From contig JAEBUN010000009.1 of assembly GCA_023014365.1 (NCBI GenBank), positions 186,001 to 250,000 on the forward strand: DNA of 64,000 nt. Reading direction: 5' to 3'. Positions within the stretch are counted from its first letter, which is position 1; each line of letters begins with the position of its first letter. The notes under the pieces are model-generated. The model searched no databases and was not told the DNA's origin. It worked only from the letters and a program-made list of their open reading frames with translations. Positions 1-8,964 of this stretch are shown here, piece after piece. Both the position numbers and the translations under genes were made by a program. The DNA comes from Lepiota brunneoincarnata (taxonomy: Eukaryota; Basidiomycota; Agaricomycetes; Agaricales; Agaricaceae).

Positions 1-1289
1 GCAACTCCGCACTGCAGCCGAGGTAAAGATCCTGCGTCTTGAACGCAAACTTGGCAATACTGAAGAACAAGTCTTGGAACTCGTGCATTTGGTTCGACAA
101 GTTAACGATCGCAATGACCTCCTAGCGGTGCAGCTCGACGACGCCATCTACCAATTATCCATCTATGAAAATATGCTCAAAGATACTGCACTACCACCAT
201 CACCTGACTACTACTGCAACGACATTCTTCATCACCAACTTGAACAATTGAGGGAAGAAGACAGCGCTCACCTTGATGAAACCTGGAAAATCGAACAGCA
301 GTTATTGAAACTCCTATCCGATTACTACAGCCTTCGCTCACAACAACTGCTCTTAGCCTATACTTGTGTAGACAAGGAGTACACACAAGCTTCTACCCTC
401 GCACGTCAGCATTCGCAAGACCTCGCAAGCGCCCTCGCGTCACATGAAGCAATTGCGGCCAGCCTCGAAATTTTCAAGGAAGACCATTCAAAACTGGTGG
501 AAGAGGTTCGCATTCTCAAAGCTTCACATGCCACCGCACAACAAACCTGTACATCTATGGAAGAACAAATCCATACTCTCAAAGAACAAAACCGAGAATC
601 AGTACTTGCCCATGATGCTGCCTTGAAGAAAGAGAAGGACACGATACAGCGACTGACGACCACGATTCAAAAGAGTAGAATGGGAGAGGATGCCCTGCGA
701 GCTGAAATTGACAGGTATGTCGTCAAGCGAGGGTCACAGGCTTGGGGCGTTCCTGATCGTCATCCCAATTGATAGGCTGTTGACCGAGCTTGCCGACGCA
801 GAGCGGTACCAAGAAGCCTATTATTCATTATCACAGGAAATAGGTGTACTCCTTGCCCGCCATCAATTTGCAGAGGAAGAAGCAGAGCGCCTGAGTAAAT
901 TCAACGCTGAAATCTTGGGACATCAGAATCCAGCACAGCGCATCGCCTATGTAGATCGCATTCGACGCGAGTTGGCCGATGCCAAACACGTCAGATTTCC
1001 ACCTCAATTTTGAGCGCTACCATTAGTACTAATTCAAACTGTACAACAGAAGATCGTAACGCTGTCAAGAGAGCAGGAAGGCTATATCGGGCTGAACATA
1101 GATCTTCAACACGAACTGGACATGTACAAGTCGGTTATAACCTCAAAGAAGCCGAGAACGCACGTAACTCGCGTCCACCGCATGCCCCTCTCGAACGTTA
1201 CCCACAACCTCAATGCCAGTATAAACGTCGCGCAACAATCCTCTCAACCAAGGGTCGATACCGCCCCAGGGAGATATGACACTGGATGA
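1..1289 (+). CDS. Coiled-coil protein with HMMR-type C-terminal domain (3' part of gene)
   Basis: The open frame enters from the left edge (frame starting at base 2), so the N-terminus is missing. Three exons are visible: up to 714, 776-989 and 1050-1289. The introns 715-775 and 990-1049 have GT-AG ends; the second has a TACTAAT branch-point-like site 17 nt before its AG. The protein is a long heptad-rich coiled coil. Near the end it carries a GHQNPAQRI stretch followed by a basic/acidic helix, which resembles the conserved C-terminus of hyaluronan-mediated motility receptor (HMMR/RHAMM) and of kinesin-12 (KIF15). By analogy it may be a spindle or microtubule-associated coiled-coil protein or the tail of a kinesin; a motor domain, if any, lies outside the window. 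The last ~45 residues are low complexity. Confidence 0.7.
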
Positions 1290-1476
1290 AATCATGTAGT
1301 ATAGCCTGCTTTAATCCAAGAATATACAACTACTAGATACAAGTGAGATTGCGCATCAATGAAAATGTCCCAGCCGATCGGGATACGCCAAACGGAACCC
1401 AAAAGAACAAGGAAATTGCGGAGCATGCAGTAGTATCCTAAAAAAAAAACAGACAATCGTCCCAAGTAATGGTAGC

Positions 1477-4022
1477 CTACAGTTGACCATGATGCTTGGG
1501 TAGTTCGTAAACCTCACTCGCTGAAAGTGGTCGACCATTATAACTCCCCCGGTACGCCACTGGCACGACGAATGCCTCATCCTGGTAGATCTGGGTGAGC
1601 CTCCGGTAATAAACCTTATTCTTGCGCTTCTTCCACCAGACTCTGTTTCAGTCAGTGACCAATTCATGAAGCATCGCTCGAGAAATCAGAATCACTTACA
1701 ATCCACCAACGAGCAGCCCAATGAAAACAGCCAGCCCTACCAGCCCCCCAACGAACTTGAATTTGTTTCTATCAAAGAAGCTCGTTAGCCCCTCCGGATC
1801 CGGATCCCTAAACTCCAGCCTCCTGTTTGGTAATTCCGCACGACTGGATGGGTTCCGCGGATCATAACAGTACTGTTTGAAACATCGAGAACACTGCTCA
1901 GAACGCGTAAGTACTGTTATGGATTTCATCCGTGCGCGGTCGAAAACTGCGCATTGGAGGCATGTACCGAAATTGGGATCGGACAGTGTTAGCATTGGGG
2001 GTAAAACCTTGGATTGTGAGTTTGTGCACTGCATCGAAGATAAGTCGGGTATGCTTGGGGGTATATGCTAGTCGAAAGGTCGCCGTGCTACATGCTAAGT
2101 GTTAGGTGGGCGATTTTCGAAAACGAGAGAGGAAGATCGCGCACTTGGTTACTGGATCATCTCCGTTAATAGGCGGTGCATTTGGCAGATATATGACCAT
2201 TGGATAGTCACTTGGAGTCGCCGGATCACATCCAAAGAATGTAGGCCGTGCGTTGACTCCAGTCGCGATAAAATCCTCGGCGGTACTTGGAATAGGGGGG
2301 AATTGTTGATGAGACGCTTGCAGTAGTGTCGACAACCTGCTTTTTGTCCTAATGGGGCTTGAGCCACTGCAGTTCTCGCATTTAACTTCGTTCATGATCA
2401 ACAAAGAACAGATTGCACGTACTTGGGCCAATTGTTGGGATCATCCGCGCTTCCTTCGAGCGTCACGATAACATCCAAACCTCTCGCCCTCACAAACAGT
2501 GGGCCGTAAGGGACATTCTCTCCGTTTGCGGCTCCATCTATGAGCTCCAGCCAAGTCGCGTCGGCATCCTGGAACGTGCTGGTCTTGAGCCCATTGAAGG
2601 GACTCGGCCAATTTGCAACATCGTCAGCTCTCGTACGCACTTCCTGCAGCTGTCGCGAAAGAGTGTACAGCAACCCGGCACTGTCATCGTCCGACATACC
2701 CTTGATCGTGTTTCGGGCAAAATCTAGAACTTGCTGAAGCGGTGTGGTGTCAGTCCCCCAACCCTACTGCGGTCAACGCGATACCCACATTAAAAACGGA
2801 TGCGCTGCTTCCCATCACAAAGCCTGCCTGATCGAAGCCAGTAACACATGCTGACCCATTCTCGGGTTTGCCATTTGAGAGATGTGTCCCTGCATAGGTC
2901 AAATTCATGCCCGCAGATAGGTTAGGGTCGTAGGATGCGAGCTCCATAGGGGTAATCTAATTAAATATAGAATCAGAATCAGGTTGGGGAAAATCGAGGG
3001 GTAGATGGACCCACCTCGTACACAGTGGATTCCAAACCGAGTGCAGTTGTTAAATTTGACCCAACAGGACGTGAATCAGCAACGACGATTGGGAATGGTG
3101 TGAGGTATTGTTGGTAAGCAGGCACTTCGGGGATCTTCGACCAGAATTGACCAGCACCATGAGCAGAATCATTAGTGAAAAAGTTGGCTCGAGTAGTCTG
3201 GTTCAAGAAATGATATGAGATCATTCTTGACCACGGATCAGTCAGGCTAGTGTCACTAAAACAAATATTAATCGCAGGTGGCCGCCAGGTGGCGCAGAGA
3301 CACTTACATTCCCGAGTCTGCTTTGGCCTTGACGCTCCAAAGGATACTCCCAAAGAACGCCTGGTTCTTGTCTGAGAACAGATTGGCACCATCTGGGGTC
3401 GCAAGCGGGAGATCAAACTTCCAGCCATCTAAATCTTTCCCGTTACCTAGAACAAGGTCTTGGAGGAGAGGAAAGTTATTGAGATACAATGAGCCAGTGA
3501 TCCACGAACCACCTAGAGGGCGGTTTTAACCGTGTCAACAACATGAACACTAAATGACAGACCTGACAATCCAGCAAGATAGGAGGACACCTGCAGCAGA
3601 CCACCTGTGCCTGCAGCCCTAGCAGACTCGTCTCTCGCATCCAGCCCACTCAGGACGCCGGCGCCATACAGTGCAGCTCGCAGACCACCTCCAGGGATCG
3701 CAATTCCTACTTTTGGCCAAACAAAGTTTAGGGCGCTTAGGTCATAGCCCATCCGCGACCCATCTCCCAACCAGCCTTTCCATGCGTCCGGCAAGACTTG
3801 CTTGGCACGCGTGTTTATGTATTCCTCCTCATGCGGGTGCAGCGTTTGATTCTGCGGGGTGAACACTCGGACGAGCTGTGTGGTTGAAAGGTCGGGACAT
3901 TCGACATTAGTCCTCGGAGCGTAGTCTGTGACAGAAGCACGAGGAGTCGTCTCCTGAGCATGAAGGATGGTGGAGAGACAGCTTAGTAGGAGCAACCGCA
4001 GGGTTTGCGGAAGGCCACACAT
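1477..4022 (-). CDS. Lysophospholipase / phospholipase B, with a 1-nt frameshift
   Basis: Secreted or membrane-anchored PLB that would release fatty acids from (lyso)phospholipids. The ATG at 4022 gives a hydrophobic signal peptide; the frame is open upstream only from a GTG. A GGGLRAALYGAG segment and the nucleophile motif GLSGGS are followed by the PLB lipase fold and several N-glycosylation sites. The cytosolic-PLA2-like second half ends in the Cys-rich PNFGTCLQC and CSRCFKQYC motifs. About eight introns of 37-60 nt split the gene. The C-terminus has a ~20-residue transmembrane helix, then a spliced basic tail (WWKKRKNK) ending at 1479. Near 1981 the frame jumps: residues up to GFTPNANT read in one frame and SDPNFGTC in the next, because of one extra C (GTCCGATCCC). 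The gene is either a recent pseudogene or carries a sequencing insertion. A transposon sits 35 bp upstream of the ATG. Confidence 0.85.
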
Positions 4023-4057
4023 GGGTTGAATGGGAAGAGACAATCGTGGAAACGGTA

Positions 4058-4068
4058 CTATCACGTGT
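4058..4068 (+). repeat. Left terminal inverted repeat of the transposon
   Basis: CTATCACGTGT, directly preceded by TA at 4056-4057. It matches the complement of 7337-7347 without mismatch. Similarity continues more loosely inward, where both ends reach a TTTCAAAA box about 17-20 bp from the tip. Confidence 0.85.
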
Positions 4069-4069
4069 G

Positions 4070-4254
4070 GGGAGTTTCAAAACTTTAACTAAATCACGAA
4101 TCGGGAAACATCGACAACACCTTTTAACAATCGGACTTTTGGAGTCGATGCAATAGCATATGAACTATCCACTTGAAGTGTTACTTTAATAGAAGGTGGA
4201 TAGGTGGTTGTGTCAGAAGAAAGAGGTCCAAAAAATTGGGAGTTTCAAAACTTT
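4070..4254 (+). repeat. Subterminal direct repeats, left end of transposon
   Basis: Two identical 17-bp copies of GGGAGTTTCAAAACTTT lie at 4070-4086 and 4238-4254. Inverted relatives occur at the right end. Subterminal repeats of this kind commonly act as transposase binding sites; that role is inferred here. The rest of 4069-4401 is AT-rich and shows no gene. Confidence 0.75.
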
Positions 4255-4401
4255 CGTCACGGATTGTCACGCTGACTCATACAGCCGGTTGCATCTCCGC
4301 TTCGGCAGTATTGACTCGTTCAAACTTGAATACGACACCAAATCGGTAGTATAGACGAACTATGTACATTAGTCTATGTACAATCATTATGAAGCTATTT
4401 A

Positions 4402-6872
4402 CTAAGAATTATTCATCAAATAGGGATAATGGTGAGAACGAGAGTTGATACTTATGACATTATTATTAGGGTGGTAGGATAATGGGTGCATCGGCTGTGG
4501 AGAGAAATAAGATGGAGGATGCGAAGATGGGTGGATTATGGAGGTAGGGTGGGGTGAGGTATGCAAGGAGGGTCGAATATTTACAATGTCTGAAGAGAGC
4601 GGTGGCAGCGGAAGAGGGAGGGAAAGAGGTGCAGATGATGAGGGCCCAGCAGAGGCTGCCGAGGCTGTGTTCAAGGGCACATTTTCAGTTTGAACAGCAG
4701 GCCGTCTTCTCGTCCGATTGAATATGCCTTCAAAGCGTGTGTCCTTACGCAAGACGGGGTTGGCATCAAAATGAGCATTTATTCGCACCAAAATATCCTT
4801 CTTCTGGCCATCCATGGTGAGTCCCAAGACCTGCGCAATGTCTTGAAGGTCGGCCTTTGCTTTCGAGGTTAGTGCGCCTGTGAATGGTGTGTTCGGATCC
4901 CTCTGCCGTCGCTGTTCTTCCCTTTCGGCCTCCTTTGCCACTCGTTGTTCTCTCGCTTCGCGCTTTTTCTGCTCTTCAGCCACTCGCAATGCCTCCTGTT
5001 CCTCTGCGAGCCTCAGGCCTTTGTCGGAGTTGAGCCACCGCGCATCGACGTTGAGTTTACGCCGCTTTTGAGCCCTATTCTCCCTTGCATTGAGTCGCCG
5101 TTTAAGATCCTGGATTTCATTTCCTGCAATAGTGCAGTGAGCCTTGAGAGTCGAATTCTCCGAGCGGAGTTCCGTAATTTGCTGTGAGAGGTCACTGTAT
5201 GCTTGCGAAAGTGTGTTGAGTTGAGCTTGGACCAAGTTGGAGGATGCCCGGATCGACAGCTGACACCTCTCCGTTTTGGCTGGGTTGTCGATGCATAGAA
5301 CATGCTTGGTTGGATGGGTCCCAGGAGGGCTGAGGATGCATGAACAGCGAGTGTGGTGGAGTTTGGCGCAACAGAAGGTGGTGCAAGGGGAGGGTGATGG
5401 GAGACCGCAGGGGTGGAGAGAGGTTGGGAGACAGCTGGAGGGTCCGTTGTGTTGGTTCGCAAGTTCTCACCATCGTCGATGGCATCATCCACGCCATCAT
5501 CGCGTAATTCATCATCTGACTCGGAGTCACTAGGACTTGCCATTTGGTAGGTAGCATATTCATCGCTGGTTTCGTCATCAAAATCCTGGATTTCAACAGG
5601 GAAACTGCCCTAAATGGTACGAGGATGTGGATGTTGGGATGCTGGGTGCGCAATCTTCATCCGTAAAGACATCGCGATTGATTGGCCAGCAGCCGCTCTT
5701 CCGAAAGGCGGTAATGATTGTTGTTGACTTGAAAGTTTTGCCATGGACATCTATGTACTCCTTGACGAAGTCTTCACTGTGGCATCTCTTCACCTGTATC
5801 TTCAACAATCTCGTCACATCGCTCTGACCAGGCACGTTGAAATGGACCAAAAACTCCAACATCGAGAGGCTGGAGTTTATGTGTTGTGTGGGGTGGGAGG
5901 CAGAAAAGGATGACGTTGTGCTCTCGGGCAAGGTTGATGAGCTCAAGTTTGTCATGCGAACCATGGCCATCATAGATAAGGAGGATAGGTTTCCCAGAAG
6001 TGTTTTGCACAGTCGCCTGGGGAATGAATGAATTTTTGAACCACTCTTGGCAGAGAAAGTCGTCCGTCCAGCCATTTTCAGACATAGAAACTCTAGATAT
6101 GATTTCATTAGCTTCCTCGAAGAAAGGACAATTTGACATACCCAATACCAGGGTCAACCTCAAACCATTCTCGTGCAAATTTTTCCCAGAAAAGACAAAT
6201 CCCGGAAGCAGGTAAGTACCATCTGCACAAACACATTCAATGGTTGTAACAAGCTCGAGATTCCCGCTATGCGCTCTGTATTTAGGCCGACGTGACCTGT
6301 GTACAAAGTACTTCCGGTTTGAGTTTTTACGCCCACCTCCTCTCTGACAGCCCTTCTCGTCCATGTTGTATACATTTTCGATCGGTATTTCATATTTACG
6401 GATGATCTCCAGGAGAAGGTCAAAGTGTTTGTGCACAGTCGGTTTATTGAAGGCCTGGGCACGTTTTGGATGTAGACCTGATGGCTTCCCAAGCATGATC
6501 TCTGGGTGACGTCGAAGGAAATAAATGATCCAGCTTTTGCTTGGCTTCTTCCCACAGAGAGCCTCGGCCTTCTTCCTGATTGTCCGCTTGCTGAGGGGGT
6601 GGCCGGTGTCTGACAGGAAAGTGATCCAATCAACAAGGACTTTCTCTGCCTCGGGAGAGAGAAGCTGTTGGCTGACATGAGCCTGCTGAGGGGGTACATG
6701 TTTGCCCTGAAAACGGTTGCGAACAGTGTGGTAAGGGAGCAACACCAGTGCGAGCCTTGAATTCGCGAATGACGTGCGAGATGTTGGGTTTGGCCTGGGC
6801 ACAAAGCTGGGTGCATGCCTCTTGGATGAGCTTTTCAACATTGAGGCTGATATTAACTCTCCTAGGAGGCAT
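4402..6872 (-). pseudogene. Pogo-like DDE transposase, broken by frameshifts
   Basis: The ATG at 6872 begins MPPRRVNISLNVEK. In order it shows a psq/HTH-like N-terminus, a CENP-B-type HTH region (LSPEAEKVLVDWI onward) and a DDE_1 endonuclease with three expected acidic sites: MDEKG, YDGHGSH and LQPLDVGVF. After that come a Ser/Pro-rich linker, a coiled coil and a C-terminal SAP-like segment around LTSKAKADLQDIAQVLGL, followed by a Pro/His/Ser tail. The frame must change at about 6738, 5775, 5612 and 5285 to follow the homologous order of domains, so no full-length protein can be made from the sequence as given. At least two of these breaks adjoin CCC or GGG runs, so some could be sequencing insertions; four in one copy still point mainly to decay. 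Confidence 0.85.
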
Positions 6873-7304
6873 GCACCCTGTACCATGGGAGGCCTTTACA
6901 GTAGAGCCAAGGACAGCAACTCGAAATTAAACAAAACACGACGCAACACATCTGGGGGGCGGACTTTGAAATCCGATGCGTGTCGAGCCACCTTGTCACG
7001 CAAATTCGCCTTTTTGTCTGTATCTCCCCTCATACTGCTCTAAATGCTCTATAATTTCATGTTTAACTTTAATGATATACATAGATGATATCTTGAAAGT
7101 TTTACGGTATTGTGTTGAGAAATGCTTAAATCCGCGGCTGTTTTAATCAAAAATTGGGTCATCCAATGCAATATCAGCAAGATCGCGAAGCAAGCACAAC
7201 GAAACTTCTTGATTTATTTTGTGATCCATGATTGTGTAGTATATAGGTGATATACCCGAGCGAAGATCAGCTAATTTGCTGCGGCGATCTCTTAAAAAAC
7301 TGCA

Positions 7305-7333
7305 TTTTGAAACTCTCTGGTATTTTGAAACCC
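7305..7333 (-). repeat. Subterminal repeats, right end of transposon
   Basis: TTTTGAAACTC at 7305-7315 and TTTTGAAACCC at 7323-7333 are the complements of the GAGTTTCAAAA boxes at the left end, so two copies exist at each end in opposite orientation. The remainder of 6873-7304 is AT-rich and contains no convincing gene. Confidence 0.7.
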
Positions 7334-7336
7334 ATA

Positions 7337-7347
7337 ACACGTGATAG
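7337..7347 (-). repeat. Right terminal inverted repeat of the transposon
   Basis: ACACGTGATAG, followed by the TA at 7348-7349. It is the exact complement of the left end. The repeat ends 69 bp before the RAD23 stop codon, so the insertion lies in the RAD23 3' flank. Confidence 0.85.
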
Positions 7348-7416
7348 TAGTCACTTATGTCTTCTTGTAGTTTCTCGGCGATGGCGGACATATATATTTA
7401 TTGCATTTAAAAAAGA

Positions 7417-8889
7417 CTAATCATCAAAATTACCCTCAAACAGATAGTTGGCTGCCAGCTCTTCGTTCTTGTCACACGCAAAATAGGCTTCAAGTACAGC
7501 TTGCCGAGAGAACCCGAGTGCCTCGAGCTGATAGCATCGTTACCGGGGCTGTTACCTTGGGATGACACATAGGGGTCCACTCACCCGCTCAATCGCTGCC
7601 CGTTCTTCCGCAGTTACACTGATGACCTGCGCACCTGGGGGGATGTGGCCCTCTGAATCTTCGTCACCTTCACCCGCCCCAAGACCTAGCAATTGGGCAA
7701 AGCCCATGGGATCGGACGCGAGAACCTGGGCCAGTCCAGGGTTTGCCGCTGCAAGCTGTTGCAGGAGCGGTTGAATCAATGCGGGATTCTGCTGAACAAG
7801 TTCTCGAAGTTGTTGGATCTGGGGATTGTCCCGCAAGGTGCTCAAATCAACCTGTGGGTGGCTACCACCTGTACCAACCCCGGAACCCGCACCACCTGCT
7901 TGCTGCTGCTGTTGGGCCAACTGTCCCAAATATAAGAGTGTTAAGAAAGTAACAGAAGTACACAGGCATAAAAATTTACCTGGAATAGGTTCTGGGGTTG
8001 GTTAGGTTGTGGAGCAGCAGGAGCGGCGGGGGTCGGGGCAGGGGCGGGAGCAGGTTGTGACGGCAGGCTCGTAGTCGGAGGGCTGGATTGTGCGGGGGGC
8101 TGACGCGCAGAGGGCTCAGCAGCCTCCGCTTCCAGGTGTGAGGGAATACCCTAGATGGCCACCGTCAGGCACCGAACGACATAGTTCAAGTGGAGTCTTA
8201 CCGTCATCAGATATTCCACAGCACGATCAGGGTTGTTGAAGCTAGCGCGCAAGGCACGCAACACCTGATCCCGGGCGAAACCCATTTCCTCTAGATTCCG
8301 GATTGTCGTCTGCAAAGCCTCCCCAGTCACGAATGCGCTGACATCGCCGAAAGTAGGTGCGGCAGAAGGGGGAGTCGTCGTTGCTGCTGCTGCTGTTGTC
8401 GAAGATTCTTGAGTAGATAATTGTGCAGCAGGTGGGGCAGGCGTCTGTGCTAGAGGAGCAGAAGCTGCAGCAGGGGCGTCGGGGGCAGCATCGGGGGGAG
8501 CATCGGGGGCAGATTCTGGGATTGCCTGTGCAACAGCAGACGCAGGCTCGGCTTTGGGAGTTTTGGGCTAGGGAATTCAAGATAAGAAGCGTCAGGGGAA
8601 CGACGAAAGAATAAGACGGTACCTTAGCCACCATCAATACGAAGAAATCCTTTTCTTTGACATTGCATGATTCGATTATTTTGTCGTCGGGAAGGATTTT
8701 GCCCGAGTAGATAACTTTCTGAGTGGTAGCGGGGTGTCCGTGAGCTTCCTCGATCTTGCGCTTGAGAATACCAATGGTATCTTCGGGCTCGACATCTATC
8801 TAGGGCAGATATAAGCAAGAGCGGGAGTGGGGTGTGGAGAGAGATACCTGAAAGATTTTTTGCTGGGTGGTTTTTATGGTGATCTTCAT
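7417..8889 (-). CDS. RAD23: UV excision repair / proteasome shuttle protein Rad23
   Basis: Rad23 delivers ubiquitinated proteins to the proteasome and stabilises Rad4/XPC in nucleotide excision repair. The ATG at 8889 starts [14 protein letters not shown], the first strand of a ubiquitin-like domain, completed in exon 2 (8799-8623). An Ala/Pro/Thr-rich linker leads to UBA1 ([17 protein letters not shown]), then a second linker. The Rad4/XPC-binding (STI1-like) segment contains [14 protein letters not shown] and [10 protein letters not shown]. The C-terminal UBA2 includes [20 protein letters not shown] and ends FEGNFDD before the TAG at 7417. Introns include 8800-8847 and 8568-8622. It is transcribed divergently from the LRR gene across 75 bp. 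All four expected domains are present and intact. Confidence 0.95.
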
Positions 8890-8964
8890 GGTGGTCAGGA
8901 GCAAAATGACGCGTCATGGTCACTGTGACCAAATACCTATTTACACCACCACCACATCATTGCC
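8890..8964. promoter_or_regulatory. 75-bp divergent promoter region between RAD23 and the LRR gene
   Basis: The start codons of RAD23 (8889, minus) and the LRR gene (8965, plus) are only 75 bp apart, so the two genes must share upstream sequence or have 5' UTRs overlapping the neighbour. A CACCACCACCAC tract is visible near 8946; no classical TATA box is obvious. Confidence 0.6.

Larger units (their letters stand above)
4058..7347. mobile_element. Decayed pogo/Tc1-mariner-type DNA transposon, 3.29 kb
   Basis: The element is bounded by perfect 11-bp terminal inverted repeats, CTATCACGTGT at 4058-4068 and its complement at 7337-7347. Each is flanked by a TA dinucleotide (4056-4057 and 7348-7349), as expected for the TA target-site duplication of this superfamily. 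Inside each end lie repeated GAGTTTCAAAA-like boxes. The only coding content is a DDE transposase on the minus strand with several frameshifts (4402-6872). The element lies between the RAD23 stop (7417) and the phospholipase B start (4022). It therefore separates phospholipase B from its original upstream DNA, leaving about 35 bp of non-element sequence before the ATG. Without the element the intergenic gap would be only about 100 bp. It looks non-autonomous now. Confidence 0.85.

Noticed and set aside
7143..7391. Small minus-strand frame at the right end of the transposon
   Set aside because: It runs across the right inverted repeat and its TA flank, so it cannot be an element gene, and it has no known motif.
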